Shown piece after piece: positions 41,493 to 52,149 of a DNA stretch of 64,000 bases. Below the pieces are notes generated by a model. That model was not told the origin of the DNA, did no database searches, and saw only the letters and a list, made by a program, of their open reading frames with translations. The DNA is taken from NCBI RefSeq assembly GCF_946184425.1, contig NZ_CAMHFP010000003.1:24406-88405 (forward strand), written 5' to 3'. The stretch is from an uncultured Methanobrevibacter sp. Lineage in GTDB: Archaea > Methanobacteriota > Methanobacteria > Methanobacteriales > Methanobacteriaceae. Both the position numbers and the translations under genes were made by a program. The first letter of the stretch is position 1. The number at the start of each line of letters is the position of its first letter.

Positions 41493-42653
41493 ATGAATAC
41501 TAAAGAACTTATAGAGATTGAAGATGAATACTTTATTAATACGTTTACAAGACAACCAATTGTATTGGACCATGGTGATGGTGTAAAAGTCACTGATATT
41601 GATGGAAATGAATATATGGATATGTTTGCAGGGATTGCTGTAAACTGTTTAGGTCACAATCACCCAAAACTTGTAAAAGCAATTCAAGAACAGGCAGAAA
41701 AACTAATTCATATTTCCAGTATTTATTATAATGAACCTGCTTTAATTTATGCAAAAAGACTGATTGATAAAACTCACTTTGATAGAATATTCTATTCAAA
41801 CAGTGGTGCTGAAGCAAATGAGGGAGCTATTAAGTTAGCTGTCAAATACACTGGTAAAAGTGAAGTCATATCAACTGTAGATTCATTCCACGGAAGAACA
41901 ATAATGACTCTTGCAGCAACAGGTCATGATGAATATCACGAACCATTCAAACAAATAATGCCAAAAGGTTTCATTAATGTCCCATATAATGATATTGAAG
42001 CTATTAAAGAAGCAATAACTGATGAAACTGCTGCCATTATTGTTGAACCTGTACAGGGTGAAGGTGGAGTAAATATTCCTGATGCTGATTATTTAAAAGA
42101 AATTCAAAAGATTTGTAATGAAAAAAACATTGTATTCATTGTGGATGAAGTGCAAACAGGATTTGGAAGATGCGGAACATTATTTGCTCATGAACTATTT
42201 GATGTTAAACCTGATATCATGACAATGGCTAAGGGTATCGGTGGAGGAGTTCCAATGGGTGGAATTCTTGCAACTGAAAAAGTGGCCAGTGCGTTTGTAC
42301 CTGGTGATCACGGTACCACTTTCGGAGGAGGACCATTAGTTGCAGCAGCAGCAAATGCAGTCCTTGACGTATTTGAATCAGATAACATATTGGACAATGT
42401 AAATGAAGTCGGTGACTACTTTATCTCCGAGTTAAAAAAATTAGACAAAGACATAATTGCCGATGTAAGAGGTAAAGGATTAATGGTCGGTATTGAATTG
42501 ACCAAACCTGGTGCTGAATATGTGGACAAACTTCGCGAAGCAGGATTTTTAATTAACTGTACTGCCGGCAATGTTTTAAGATTAGTGCCACCATTAATAA
42601 TTACAAAAGAAGAAATTGACGAATTTGTAAAAGCTTTAGATGAAATATTATAG
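41493..42653 (+). CDS. argD: acetylornithine aminotransferase
   Basis: Class III aminotransferase; FIVDEVQTGFGRCGTLFAHE, TMAKGIGGGVPMGGI, GDHGTTFGGGPL. Confidence 0.93.
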   Translation: MNTKELIEIEDEYFINTFTRQPIVLDHGDGVKVTDIDGNEYMDMFAGIAVNCLGHNHPKLVKAIQEQAEKLIHISSIYYNEPALIYAKRLIDKTHFDRIFYSNSGAEANEGAIKLAVKYTGKSEVISTVDSFHGRTIMTLAATGHDEYHEPFKQIMPKGFINVPYNDIEAIKEAITDETAAIIVEPVQGEGGVNIPDADYLKEIQKICNEKNIVFIVDEVQTGFGRCGTLFAHELFDVKPDIMTMAKGIGGGVPMGGILATEKVASAFVPGDHGTTFGGGPLVAAAANAVLDVFESDNILDNVNEVGDYFISELKKLDKDIIADVRGKGLMVGIELTKPGAEYVDKLREAGFLINCTAGNVLRLVPPLIITKEEIDEFVKALDEIL

Positions 42654-42678
42654 TTAAATAATCTTTTGGAGGTTTATT

Positions 42679-43380
42679 ATGGCAAGACAAGTGGAATATT
42701 TATGTAATACTTGCGGATACACTTATACTTCAATAGATCAAATCTTTTGGATTGATGAGGTTGGACAAGTAACTCTAAAGCCATTGGTAATGTCAACATC
42801 AGCTGAAAGTTCTAACGCTCCGGTAAAAGGATTTTTTGCAAACTATTACTGTTATGAATGTCAAAAATTTATTAATAAATTCATTATTTATAAGAAATCA
42901 TCTGAACTGGATGATGGAGAAATTATTCAGCTAATTGAAAATTATAATGATAATCCCAAAATCATTCAATTTGACGATGAGTTCCAGAGATGTTTGGACT
43001 GTGGTAGTGAATTGCCTTCAAAAGCAGATTATTCATTCGCTCTGGATGTATCCGATGAATTCCATATAGGGGAAGATGACTATGACTTTTCTAATGGTGA
43101 TGATTTTAAATTTGCAGGAGTTTATCATGGATATTTCTGTTCAAATTGTAAAAAACAAATTAATAAATTTGTCATTACTGAAAATAAAGCTGACTTTTCC
43201 GATTCGGATATTAAATCTGTACTTACTGAACATACTAACGATTTAACAATTTTCATTCGCCGTGATTTTGACATATGTCCGGATTGCGGTGAAGAAGTAT
43301 ATTATTTGAATCAAAATTCCACATGTCCAAAATGCAGAAGAGATAGTTTGACCATTGTGGGGCACATGATGGTTGATTAA
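42679..43380 (+). CDS. hypothetical zinc-ribbon protein
   Basis: Repeated CxxC pairs (YLCNTCGYTY, CLDCGSE, FCSNCKK, CPDCGEE, CPKCRRD). Confidence 0.7.
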   Translation: MARQVEYLCNTCGYTYTSIDQIFWIDEVGQVTLKPLVMSTSAESSNAPVKGFFANYYCYECQKFINKFIIYKKSSELDDGEIIQLIENYNDNPKIIQFDDEFQRCLDCGSELPSKADYSFALDVSDEFHIGEDDYDFSNGDDFKFAGVYHGYFCSNCKKQINKFVITENKADFSDSDIKSVLTEHTNDLTIFIRRDFDICPDCGEEVYYLNQNSTCPKCRRDSLTIVGHMMVD

Positions 43381-43778
43381 ATCTCCCATTTTCTTTTTTT
43401 CAATACTTTTTTAAGGGATGTTGAAATATCTAATGTTTTTATTTTTTCTAAATTTGCCCACATCCAGTCTGTATGCTCTTCACTTATTTTCACTTCTCCA
43501 GTAACATTTTCCATATACATCATTAATTGAACGGTTCTTTTGTGTGTATAGTCGTTTTGTATTGCCTCTGCGAAGTCTCCAACTTCACAATCAAGATTGG
43601 TTTCCTCTTTAATCTCTCGAACTAATGCATCGGTAAAGAACTCTCCTTTTTCTACTTTTCCACCAGGCAGTTCCCACATTTCCGGGTCGGTTCGGCTTTT
43701 GGGGTGTCTTTTTAAAATTAAGATTTCTTCATTATGATTTTTGATAATTCCTCTAACAGTTAGTCCATATGATTTCAT
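43377..43778 (-). CDS. NUDIX hydrolase
   Basis: GGKVEKGEFFTDALVREIKEETNL. Confidence 0.9.
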   Translation of the reverse strand: MKSYGLTVRGIIKNHNEEILILKRHPKSRTDPEMWELPGGKVEKGEFFTDALVREIKEETNLDCEVGDFAEAIQNDYTHKRTVQLMMYMENVTGEVKISEEHTDWMWANLEKIKTLDISTSLKKVLKKRKWEI

Positions 43779-43905
43779 ACTATCACTAATTAATTTTATA
43801 GTTTAATGTTTAATAATTTGAACGGAAAACCTTTTTCCTTAAATAATCTTAAATAAAAGTTGGGACATAATATTATTATAATGTAACTTTTTAGGAGTTT
43901 TAATT

Positions 43906-45189
43906 ATGGATTTAAATATTAAAGTAAACGACAAAAACCACCTTGATATAGGTGGTGCTGATGCTGTAGATATTGCAGAAGAATTTGGAACTCCAACCTT
44001 TGTAATTGATGAAAATAGGGTAAGATATAATTATAATAAATTTTATAATGCATTTTCAAAATATTATCCTGATTTTAAAGTATTTTATGCATGTAAAGCT
44101 AATACAAACCTTGCTGTCATGAAAATTTTAGAAAGTGAAGGTTGTTGCATTGATGCTGTATCTCCTGGTGAAGTTCACATTTCAAAAATGCTTGGATTTT
44201 CCGGAGATAGAATTTTATTTACAGGTAACAACATCACAAATGAAGAATTGGAATATGTTCACAATGAAGGGGTTGTCCTTAACATTGATTCAGTTTCTGC
44301 ATTAAACAGATTAGCTAAAATCATTGACCCTGAAGGAGTTAAACTTTCATTCAGAGTCAATCCGATGGTAGGTGCAGGGCACCATGAACATACCATTACC
44401 GGTGGAGTAATGAGTAAATTCGGTATTATGGATAATGAAGCTAGTGAAGTTTATAAATTAGCTCAGGAATTAGGATTTAATCCAATTGGTATGCATTCTC
44501 ATATCGGATCTGGAATTTTGGATCCGGAACCATTCAAATTAGCTATCGAGTCAACAATGGATATTGCGGGAAAAGTTCATGAGGATACTGGAATAGACTT
44601 TGAATTCATTGACTTCGGTGGAGGTGTGGGTGTTCCTTACACTCCTGAAGAAAATCTTTTGGATTTGGACAAATTTGCAGAAGTCAACGTTGGTTTATTT
44701 AAAGAAAAATTAGAACAGTATGGTATGGGAAATCCTACAATGTTTTTAGAACCTGGAAGATACTTAGTTGCCGATGCATGTGTTCTTCTTGTAACTGTAA
44801 ACAGTGTAAAACAAAGTTACAGAAAATTCATTGGAGTGGATGCAGGTTTCAACACACTCCAAAGGCCAGCAATGTATGGTTCATACCATCATATTGTAGA
44901 TGCAAGCAGGATGGATGCTCCTAATACTCAGGAAGTGGATGTTGCAGGTAATGTATGCGAATCAGGAGATTTATTTGCACGTGACAGACCTTTGCCTGAT
45001 ATAGAAGAAGGAGATGTTTTAGGAATCATGAATGCTGGAGCTTATGGATTTACCATGTCTTCACATTATAATTCAAGACCTTTACCTTCAGAAATATTAG
45101 TGACTGATGGAAAATGCTCTGTAATTCGTCAAAGAGAAACATTCGAAGATTTATACAAAAAACAATGTATTCCTCCACATTTAAAATAA
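43906..45189 (+). CDS. lysA: diaminopimelate decarboxylase
   Basis: [49 protein letters not shown]. Confidence 0.95.
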   Translation: MDLNIKVNDKNHLDIGGADAVDIAEEFGTPTFVIDENRVRYNYNKFYNAFSKYYPDFKVFYACKANTNLAVMKILESEGCCIDAVSPGEVHISKMLGFSGDRILFTGNNITNEELEYVHNEGVVLNIDSVSALNRLAKIIDPEGVKLSFRVNPMVGAGHHEHTITGGVMSKFGIMDNEASEVYKLAQELGFNPIGMHSHIGSGILDPEPFKLAIESTMDIAGKVHEDTGIDFEFIDFGGGVGVPYTPEENLLDLDKFAEVNVGLFKEKLEQYGMGNPTMFLEPGRYLVADACVLLVTVNSVKQSYRKFIGVDAGFNTLQRPAMYGSYHHIVDASRMDAPNTQEVDVAGNVCESGDLFARDRPLPDIEEGDVLGIMNAGAYGFTMSSHYNSRPLPSEILVTDGKCSVIRQRETFEDLYKKQCIPPHLK

Positions 45190-45198
45190 GTTGATACT

Positions 45199-46059
45199 AT
45201 GGTAGATTTAAAAGGATTAAAATTTTCAAAAATGCATGGAATAGGTAATGATTTCCCTATAATTGATGAAAGTAAGGGAGAAGTTATTCCTGAAGCTGAT
45301 AAACCTGAAGTCTGTAGGATTTTATGCCACAGAAACTTTGGAGTAGGTGGTGACGGAGTATTATTCGTAGAACCATCTGAAGTTGCTGATATTGGATACA
45401 GAATGTTCAATCCTGATGGAAGCGAAGCTGAAATGTGTGGTAATGGTATTAGATGTTTTGGTGATTTTGTTTACAGAAAAGGTATTTTAAAACAAGAAAA
45501 AATGACTGTAGAAACTAGGGCAGGAATTAAAACTATTGAAATTACCTTGGAAAATGATGAACCTGTATTATTTAAAGTTGATATGGGGTTATCTACTTTT
45601 AAAACTCCTGAAATACCAATGACTGCTGATGTTGATGAATTTTTGGATGGTGAACTGGAAGTATTGGACACTACTTTTAATGTTACCGCCATCAGTGTAG
45701 GAAATCCTCATGCAATAATATTCGTTGACAATGTTGATGAAATCGATATCAATAAATATGGTCCTGCTATCGAAGCGCATGAAGTCTTCCCGGAAAAAAT
45801 CAACGTTCACTTTGTTGAAGTTATTTCCAAAAACGAAGGTAAAATGATTACTTGGGAAAGGGGCGCTGGTGTGACTCTTGCATGTGGTACTGGAGCAACC
45901 TCAACAGCTATTTCTGGTTTTAAATTAGGTTTATTTGATGAAGATATTTTGCTCCACTTGCCTGGCGGGGACTTAAATTTCAACATATATGAAAAAGAAG
46001 ATGAGCTTGGAGCTTTCATGAAAGGTCCAGCTACACTTGTTTTTGATGGAGAATTTTAA
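45199..46059 (+). CDS. dapF: diaminopimelate epimerase
   Basis: FSKMHGIGNDFPII, AEMCGNGIRCFGDFV, TWERGAGVTLACGTGATS. Confidence 0.95.
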   Translation: MVDLKGLKFSKMHGIGNDFPIIDESKGEVIPEADKPEVCRILCHRNFGVGGDGVLFVEPSEVADIGYRMFNPDGSEAEMCGNGIRCFGDFVYRKGILKQEKMTVETRAGIKTIEITLENDEPVLFKVDMGLSTFKTPEIPMTADVDEFLDGELEVLDTTFNVTAISVGNPHAIIFVDNVDEIDINKYGPAIEAHEVFPEKINVHFVEVISKNEGKMITWERGAGVTLACGTGATSTAISGFKLGLFDEDILLHLPGGDLNFNIYEKEDELGAFMKGPATLVFDGEF

Positions 46060-46065
46060 TTCTCC
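46048..46065. terminator. hairpin across dapF stop codon
   Basis: GGAGAAT-TTTA-ATTCTCC followed by TTTTA; TAA at 46057-46059. Confidence 0.6.
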
Positions 46066-46067
46066 TT

Positions 46068-46226
46068 TTAATTATTTTTTCTGACAAATCCAGTAATCAT
46101 CATCAATACAGCTATAATAATCAGCAGTATGCCTAAATATGCATATTTTTTTGTTATTGCAAGGAATATTATTGCAATTATTAAAAAAATTATCCCGGAT
46201 ATTATTGATTTCATTCCACTATTCAT
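46068..46226 (-). CDS. small membrane protein (52 aa)
   Basis: MNSGMKSIISGIIFLIIAIIFLAITKKYAYLGILLIIIAVLMMITGFVRKNN; absent from the ORF track. Confidence 0.6.
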   Translation of the reverse strand: MNSGMKSIISGIIFLIIAIIFLAITKKYAYLGILLIIIAVLMMITGFVRKNN

Positions 46227-46237
46227 TTTTTCATCTC

Positions 46238-46822
46238 CTATATTTTGTATGCATTAATTAATGTTATATCTTCAAAAAAGAAATGTTCTGATGCAGCTAT
46301 TTCTGCAATAAATCCTAATTCATCTAATTTTGCTAATGTTTCATCATTGCCCGAAAGTGAAGACTGTATCATCTGGACAATTCCTCCATCATTTAAATGA
46401 TTTCTCACTTCATCTAAAAACATGTCAATAACTTTCCGTCCATTTAATCCTCCATCAAATGCATAATTTATAGTGTTTTCTAAAACTTCCTCATCTTCAG
46501 TAGGTAAATATGGAGTATTAAATAAAATTACATCAAACTTTCTGTTTTTGACAACTTCAAAAAGATTGCCCCATAAAATTTCCACGTTTTCTATGTTGTT
46601 TTCTTGGAAATTTTTTCGGGCAAGTTCACATGCATCAAAATTTATGTCGGTTACTGTTATTTTATCAGTCAGTTTTGAAGCATACATTGCAACAATTCCT
46701 GATCCTGTTCCAATTTCTAAAACACTTTGCCCTTCCTTAATTTCCAAATTATCAGCTAATAGATAACTGTCTTCGGCAGGAATATAAACATTATCATCAG
46801 TATTAATAATAAAATCTTGCAT
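46238..46822 (-). CDS. HemK-like class I methyltransferase (archaeal release-factor type)
   Basis: VLEIGTGSGIVAMYASK, DVILFNTPYLPTEDE (NPPY-like). Confidence 0.85.
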   Translation of the reverse strand: MQDFIINTDDNVYIPAEDSYLLADNLEIKEGQSVLEIGTGSGIVAMYASKLTDKITVTDINFDACELARKNFQENNIENVEILWGNLFEVVKNRKFDVILFNTPYLPTEDEEVLENTINYAFDGGLNGRKVIDMFLDEVRNHLNDGGIVQMIQSSLSGNDETLAKLDELGFIAEIAASEHFFFEDITLINAYKI

Positions 46823-46827
46823 AATAT

Positions 46828-47700
46828 CTACTCATTAAAAATAGGATTTAAATTTTTTGATAAATACATTATCTCTTCCGGAGTTAGTACAATAACTCTT
46901 TTTGAGAGATAGTCATTTATTTCGTCGTCTACAATAGCATTTAATCGTTTTTTAAGAATTTTTTTATCAATATTGCCTATGATATGTCTTGAATCAATTA
47001 ATGCATTTTTAATTTTTTTATTCCTGTGTTGGAATAATGCCTTTGTAAAATTAGAATATATTTCAAAATCCTCATCTGAAATTTTATTTTCTTTTGGTGT
47101 TAATTTAACCACTGTTGAGTCAATTTTTGGTTTTGGTATGAAACTTTCTGAACTAACATCAGTCAAGGTTTCTACATTGCATCTGAAATATAACATTGCT
47201 GAAAGTCGGGAATAGTTTTTGCTTCCGACTTCACCATTCATTCTATCTGCAAATTCTTTCTGATACATTAGAATGGCCAGATCAAAATCGTAATTTAAAA
47301 ATTTAAAGGTTATTGGTGATGAGATTTGATAAGGTAGATTTGAAATGATTTTATTGAATTTTGGAAAATCAACTTTTAATGCATCATCATTAATCAGTTC
47401 TACATTATCGATTTTTTCATCTTTAAGTCGTTTGGTTAAAATTTTATAGATATTTTCATCTTGTTCAATAGCTATTACTTTTTTTGCTTTTTTAGCAAGT
47501 TCAATTGTTAGTGTACCTATTCCAGTCCCTATTTCTAAAATAATATCATTTTTATCAATATTTCCAAAATTGATAATTTGATCTCGTTTATTTTTATCAA
47601 TCAAGTAATTTTGGCCAAGATTCTTATTTAATGTTATCCCATGTTGATTTAAAATGTTTTTAGTAATTTTAGATAAAGATTGGGAGGTATCACTAGTCAA
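46828..47700 (-). CDS. ksgA: 16S rRNA dimethyladenosine transferase
   Basis: LNKNLGQNYLIDKNKRDQII, ILEIGTGIGTLTIELAKKAKKVIAIEQDE, IISNLPYQISSPITF. Confidence 0.95.
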   Translation of the reverse strand: MTSDTSQSLSKITKNILNQHGITLNKNLGQNYLIDKNKRDQIINFGNIDKNDIILEIGTGIGTLTIELAKKAKKVIAIEQDENIYKILTKRLKDEKIDNVELINDDALKVDFPKFNKIISNLPYQISSPITFKFLNYDFDLAILMYQKEFADRMNGEVGSKNYSRLSAMLYFRCNVETLTDVSSESFIPKPKIDSTVVKLTPKENKISDEDFEIYSNFTKALFQHRNKKIKNALIDSRHIIGNIDKKILKKRLNAIVDDEINDYLSKRVIVLTPEEIMYLSKNLNPIFNE

Positions 47701-47708
47701 TTTATCAC

Positions 47709-48362
47709 TTATTTTCTTGGTTTTCTCTGTCTTCTTTGTGGTTTCCTTTGAGGTCTAGGAGCTTGTGTAAACAAATTATATTTGTTTTTTCCTCGTTTAG
47801 GAGTTGAAGTGTCGAGTTCTTGTTGCACTCTTTTTGTAATCATTCCTGCAGGATCTGCTAAATTAGGAAGCCTTTGTGAAAAGTCTTCAAAGCTTTCAAA
47901 AGGTTTTTCTTCTCTTGCTTCAATAATTTCCCACATGTATTTTTTACCAATTCCTGGAATTAACTCTAACTTGTGGAGCCTTGTACTTAATGCTTCAGCA
48001 GTGTTGAAAAATTCAACGAATTTTTCTTCTTGTGATTCAACAATATCGCGAATTGCATATTCTAATTCGATTCTACTTGTTGCAGTTAAGTTTTCAAAAT
48101 CTAATCTTCCAAGAACTCTATATATTTTGTCTCTTTTTTCTTTTCCAATATATACAGTGTCTTGTATTTCTAAATCTACTCCGGTTTTGGGAGCTAATTC
48201 TAGTAAAGTGAATTGTTCTGTACCAATAGCTTGAGCAATAGCTTTTCCACCAAATTTGGACATATCGGATTTGACATATCCACGACTTAAATAGTCAAGT
48301 ACAACAGCATATTCTTCTTTTTTAACTGTTGGTCCTTTATTATTATTGTTTTTATTATCCAT
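47709..48362 (-). CDS. DUF655 family protein (HhH)
   Basis: AVVLDYLSRGY, GRLDFENLTATSRIELEYAI, ELIPGIGKKYMWEIIEAREEKPFESFEDFSQR. Confidence 0.88.
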   Translation of the reverse strand: MDNKNNNNKGPTVKKEEYAVVLDYLSRGYVKSDMSKFGGKAIAQAIGTEQFTLLELAPKTGVDLEIQDTVYIGKEKRDKIYRVLGRLDFENLTATSRIELEYAIRDIVESQEEKFVEFFNTAEALSTRLHKLELIPGIGKKYMWEIIEAREEKPFESFEDFSQRLPNLADPAGMITKRVQQELDTSTPKRGKNKYNLFTQAPRPQRKPQRRQRKPRK

Positions 48363-48500
48363 GTTATCACTTCACTATTGTTTTATTATCAAAAATTGAC
48401 TAAAGATAAACTTATTAATAAATTTTATTTTTAAATGTAATAAACATATCTAAAAAAAGTTAGTAATAGCTAATAAAATAAGTAAAATAATAAAAAAAGA

Positions 48501-48521
48501 GAATAGTTTTAAGAACTATTC
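48501..48521. terminator. hairpin across rpoF stop codon
   Basis: GAATAGTT-TTAAG-AACTATTC; stop at 48516-48518. Confidence 0.55.
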
Positions 48522-48863
48522 ATCAATATCATATTGCTCTAAAATTTCTAAAATTTCTTCCATTTCTTCTTTAGAAGGTTGATATGGTTCTTTAGCAAAT
48601 ATTAATCTTAAATCTGCCAAATCTTTAGGAATTAAATCTACAATATGGACAATTGCTCTAGTTCTTAAGTTTGGTAATGCTTCTTGAAGTTTTTCCATGA
48701 TTTCTTCACTGTCTTCCACAGAATATCTTTTGAATCGTGAAAGATGGTTTAAAGTTAAGTTTTGTTCATAATTTAATTCATTATCATCTGAAAACTCTTC
48801 AAGAATTTCTTTTACTTTTGCGCTTGGTATTGCTTCACTTTCAATTATTTCTTTTCCGATCAT
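48516..48863 (-). CDS. rpoF: RNA polymerase subunit F (Rpb4)
   Basis: Rpb4-like; directly downstream of L21e and upstream of DUF655, as in many euryarchaea. Confidence 0.88.
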   Translation of the reverse strand: MIGKEIIESEAIPSAKVKEILEEFSDDNELNYEQNLTLNHLSRFKRYSVEDSEEIMEKLQEALPNLRTRAIVHIVDLIPKDLADLRLIFAKEPYQPSKEEMEEILEILEQYDIDE

Positions 48864-48868
48864 AAAAA

Positions 48869-49159
48869 TCAGTTTTGTAATTTTAAGTGGTCTGGTCTAA
48901 CAATTAATTCTTTAGCTTTGTTTCCATCTTTTAATGATATGATGTAAGCTTTTCCTTTTTGACCAGTGACTTTACCAGTTTTTCCATGGAATCTAGGAGC
49001 TGGTTGTCCTTTTTGAATACTTGGGTTAATTGTAATGTGAACTAAATCTCCTTCTTCAAATTTTTGAAGTCTGTTTGTAATTGGGTTAGTTCTACCTGGC
49101 CTTTGTACTTTAGTCATTTTTTTTCTTGATCTACTTTTTAATCCTCTTGATCTTTGCAT
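48869..49159 (-). CDS. rpl21e: 50S ribosomal protein L21e
   Basis: [64 protein letters not shown]. Confidence 0.95.
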   Translation of the reverse strand: MQRSRGLKSRSRKKMTKVQRPGRTNPITNRLQKFEEGDLVHITINPSIQKGQPAPRFHGKTGKVTGQKGKAYIISLKDGNKAKELIVRPDHLKLQN

Positions 49160-49193
49160 TATATAACCTCTTATCAGTTCGTCTGGGTATGAA

Positions 49194-49248
49194 TCTATGT
49201 TATCAGCGACCTAGTATTAAAAAAGCCCATAAATACTAGTAACATAGA
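49194..49248 (-). promoter_or_regulatory. bulged hairpin in L21e operon leader
   Basis: TCTATGTTA(49194-49202)/TAACATAGA(49240-49248) plus CTAGTATT(49211-49218)/AATACTAG(49232-49239), with an 8-nt one-sided bulge. Confidence 0.5.
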
Positions 49249-49376
49249 ATGTGAAAATAACTATTACCATCAGTGATATGATAATATTATAATTTTAGTT
49301 TAATGGTATTAATATACTTTTAGTTTTTTTGTTATTATTATAAAATTTTCAATTTAAAATTTAAAATAAAAAAAGT

Positions 49377-49400
49377 AAAGCTAAATAAATATTTAGCTTT
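49377..49400. terminator. hairpin across MATE gene stop codon
   Basis: AAAGCTAAATA-AA-TATTTAGCTTT; stop at 49393-49395. Confidence 0.6.
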
Positions 49401-51072
49401 TATCCATAACATATTCAATTGTATTGAATCCTAAGACTTCCGCATATTTAAGGAGGTCTTTTGGGAAGTTATTTTTCAAATGTTTGAGATTTTCATGCTC
49501 CCCGTCGTACTTGATGTCAAGGTGTATATTGTCATCATAATCAATGACCAGCACTTCCACATATGTATCATGAGGGTTTGTATCAAAAATCACATCAAAA
49601 ATCTTATTTGCATTGCTACAGAATTCATCGTCAGCATTCAAGTTTTTCAAATGCTGTATACATTCTTCCCGTGCATTGATATCGTTATCTGTTAAAACAA
49701 AGTTTTTGGTTTTAGGAATCAATGCCTCTTCAATAAAGAATAATCCACTGTATTTAGATTCTCTTTTTTGAATTACTTTAACGATAATTACAATAAGAAT
49801 CATTGAAATTATACAGGCTACCGGAAATCCTAGCCATATTCCGTCGGATCCTATTAGGTTATACAATACGAATACTGAAATCAATGGCAATACGAGTGTG
49901 TAAAGGGTTGAAACTGCTGTTGAGAGTACAGACCTTTCAATAGCTTCGTAATAGAATACCAATAAGTTAGGAAGTATTGACAGCAGGAAGAAGAGTGAAT
50001 ATAATCTAAGTGCATGTGCTGCAAATCCTGCAATATCCTTGTGGTGGAAATTATAAAGTGCCAGGAATCCTTCAGGCCATATCCATATCATTAATGTTAA
50101 AATAACTGCCGCCACTACAGAAATTATAAGTGAAATTTTAATTAAATGATTCACATTTACATAATCGTGTTTTGCATAATATATTGGAATGATTGATGTC
50201 AATGTTTCTGAAATACCCACATCGATAATACTTGCGATTACCAATGCATCCATACACAGCATGTATGTAGTCAATCCGGTATCTCCTAATGTTATAGCTA
50301 GGAAATAGTTTAATATGTAAACGAAAATCACATCAAAAACACCGATACTTGCACCAGGGAAACCTACTTTTATCATTTCCGCGCTGGTTTTGATGAATGT
50401 CTTAAGTTTAAGTGCCGCTCTGGTAAATTTGAATGTTCTTTTTGGATTGCGGGCATATAATATGCATACTGCAAGGCCTACTGTATATCCTATAAATGTT
50501 GCAAGTGAAGCTGAACTCATGCCCATACCTGAAGATAAGAATATATAATCTAAGAAGAGATTGATTACATTTGCTATTATGATTACTGCTGTTGCAAAGT
50601 TTGGCTGTCCATCTACACGGATATATTGGGTAAGTACTCCTGCAACGGTGGAAACAATAAAACATCCAAATAAATATCTAGAATATTCCAGTACTAACGG
50701 TTTGTTTGCGGGTGTTGCATGTAAAAGTGAAGCTAGGGGATCCATAAATATTACACAAAAAATGGCCATTATTAAAGAGGCAACAAAAGATAATACTATG
50801 GATACTGTAAAGTAGCGATTACTTCCTTCCGTATCGAATTCTGCTTTTTTGTTTAATGCTAAAATTTGACCTCCAAGTCCAAATAACCATTCAAAAACAG
50901 TTACTAATAATATCACTGGTTCTAAAACTTCAATTGCTCCAACTGCATATTCACCAATAAAAATACCCACGAAAACACTATCGACAACAGAACTTATGTT
51001 CAATGCCATTACAATAAGCATTGTGGGCAATAATAATTCCTTAAATTTACTATTTGCTATTTTAAAATTCAT
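49393..51072 (-). CDS. MATE family efflux transporter with C-terminal cytosolic domain
   Basis: 12-TM MATE-like protein; about 110-aa C-terminal extension resembling an RsbW-like ATPase domain (similar to the 63275-63694 protein). Confidence 0.82.
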   Translation of the reverse strand: MNFKIANSKFKELLLPTMLIVMALNISSVVDSVFVGIFIGEYAVGAIEVLEPVILLVTVFEWLFGLGGQILALNKKAEFDTEGSNRYFTVSIVLSFVASLIMAIFCVIFMDPLASLLHATPANKPLVLEYSRYLFGCFIVSTVAGVLTQYIRVDGQPNFATAVIIIANVINLFLDYIFLSSGMGMSSASLATFIGYTVGLAVCILYARNPKRTFKFTRAALKLKTFIKTSAEMIKVGFPGASIGVFDVIFVYILNYFLAITLGDTGLTTYMLCMDALVIASIIDVGISETLTSIIPIYYAKHDYVNVNHLIKISLIISVVAAVILTLMIWIWPEGFLALYNFHHKDIAGFAAHALRLYSLFFLLSILPNLLVFYYEAIERSVLSTAVSTLYTLVLPLISVFVLYNLIGSDGIWLGFPVACIISMILIVIIVKVIQKRESKYSGLFFIEEALIPKTKNFVLTDNDINAREECIQHLKNLNADDEFCSNANKIFDVIFDTNPHDTYVEVLVIDYDDNIHLDIKYDGEHENLKHLKNNFPKDLLKYAEVLGFNTIEYVMDKS

Positions 51073-51365
51073 TCAAATTCACCTTAAGTTAATCAAGTAA
51101 TGCACATTATCATTTGAGATATCTTCATCCATTCAGCAAGTTAAATTTATGATGGATTTTCACTATCTCTGTCAAATCTGTATTTTTGATTATTGTTAAG
51201 ATTTATTTTTTTATTAAGTTAAATATTTATTGTTTTATTCAATTTTACCGATAATATATGAATAAATTTAAAAAATGAATTGTAAATATAACTGCATGTA
51301 AATTATATAGGATAATGTTAATTAAAAAAATTGGAATGCTAATTTCATTCATTAAAAAATTAAAA

Positions 51366-51384
51366 AATGTGACTGAGTCACATT
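51366..51384. terminator. palindrome downstream of 51411-51887 gene
   Basis: AATGTGACT-G-AGTCACATT followed by a T-rich run on the minus strand. Confidence 0.5.
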
Positions 51385-51410
51385 CTAAAAAAAAGTTTTA
51401 AACAAAAGTT

Positions 51411-51887
51411 TTATTTTATTACAGATTCGATATCTGCTTCAGTTGGTGCTTTAATTTCAACTATTTTACCGTCAACACTATAATCGAAAATTGCATTATC
51501 CTCGTTTTGGGTGAGGAATCCTTTATGGCCAGCAATAGTTTTTGAATTATTGCCGGTTAAATTTTCAAATTCGCCGTCATCAGCGAAGAATGTTTTAACG
51601 ATGATGGTAGTGTTGTCTTTAGTAAGTTCGGTAAGTGATACTTTACAAGGTTCACCACATAATTCTGTTTGATTTGCTAATAATCTGCCAGTTTCATTTT
51701 CTTTAAATCCATTAGGAATTTTGAATTCTACTCCTTGAATGGTAAGTTTATCATTTTCTATTGTTATGTCTCCACCATCAGTATTTGATTCGCTTCCAAA
51801 TGAAAAATTAAATCCCTCAGCGCTAACAGCACTAATAGATACTCCAATTGCAATCAATGCAATTAAAACAATCATTATCTTTTTCAT
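51411..51887 (-). CDS. hypothetical secreted/anchored protein
   Basis: N-terminal signal-like MKKIMIVLIALIAIGVSISAVSA. Confidence 0.65.
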   Translation of the reverse strand: MKKIMIVLIALIAIGVSISAVSAEGFNFSFGSESNTDGGDITIENDKLTIQGVEFKIPNGFKENETGRLLANQTELCGEPCKVSLTELTKDNTTIIVKTFFADDGEFENLTGNNSKTIAGHKGFLTQNEDNAIFDYSVDGKIVEIKAPTEADIESVIK

Positions 51888-52127
51888 AAAATCACCTATT
51901 TATACATTGTTTTATTGATTATATGAGAATAATTATATAAATAGTTATCCTTGCTTTGATAACTTTTAAATATTTCAACAATATATCTTTTAATTTGTTA
52001 GAATACATATTTAATAATTATATTCATTTAATTTTATTCAAAATATTAAAAAGTGAGAGTATGGTAATTTCCTAATATTTAATATTGGTGTTGTTTGATG
52101 GTTTGTAAAAAAAATAAGGTGGAATAA

Positions 52128-52149
52128 GATAACTAGGTATCTAGTTATC
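52128..52149. terminator. hairpin across nrdD stop codon
   Basis: GATAACTAG-GTAT-CTAGTTATC; stop at 52141-52143; T-run downstream on minus strand. Confidence 0.6.

Noticed and set aside
47782-48234. 150-aa ORF antisense to the DUF655 gene
   Set aside because: Long only because the sense gene lacks certain codons; DUF655 assignment is clear.
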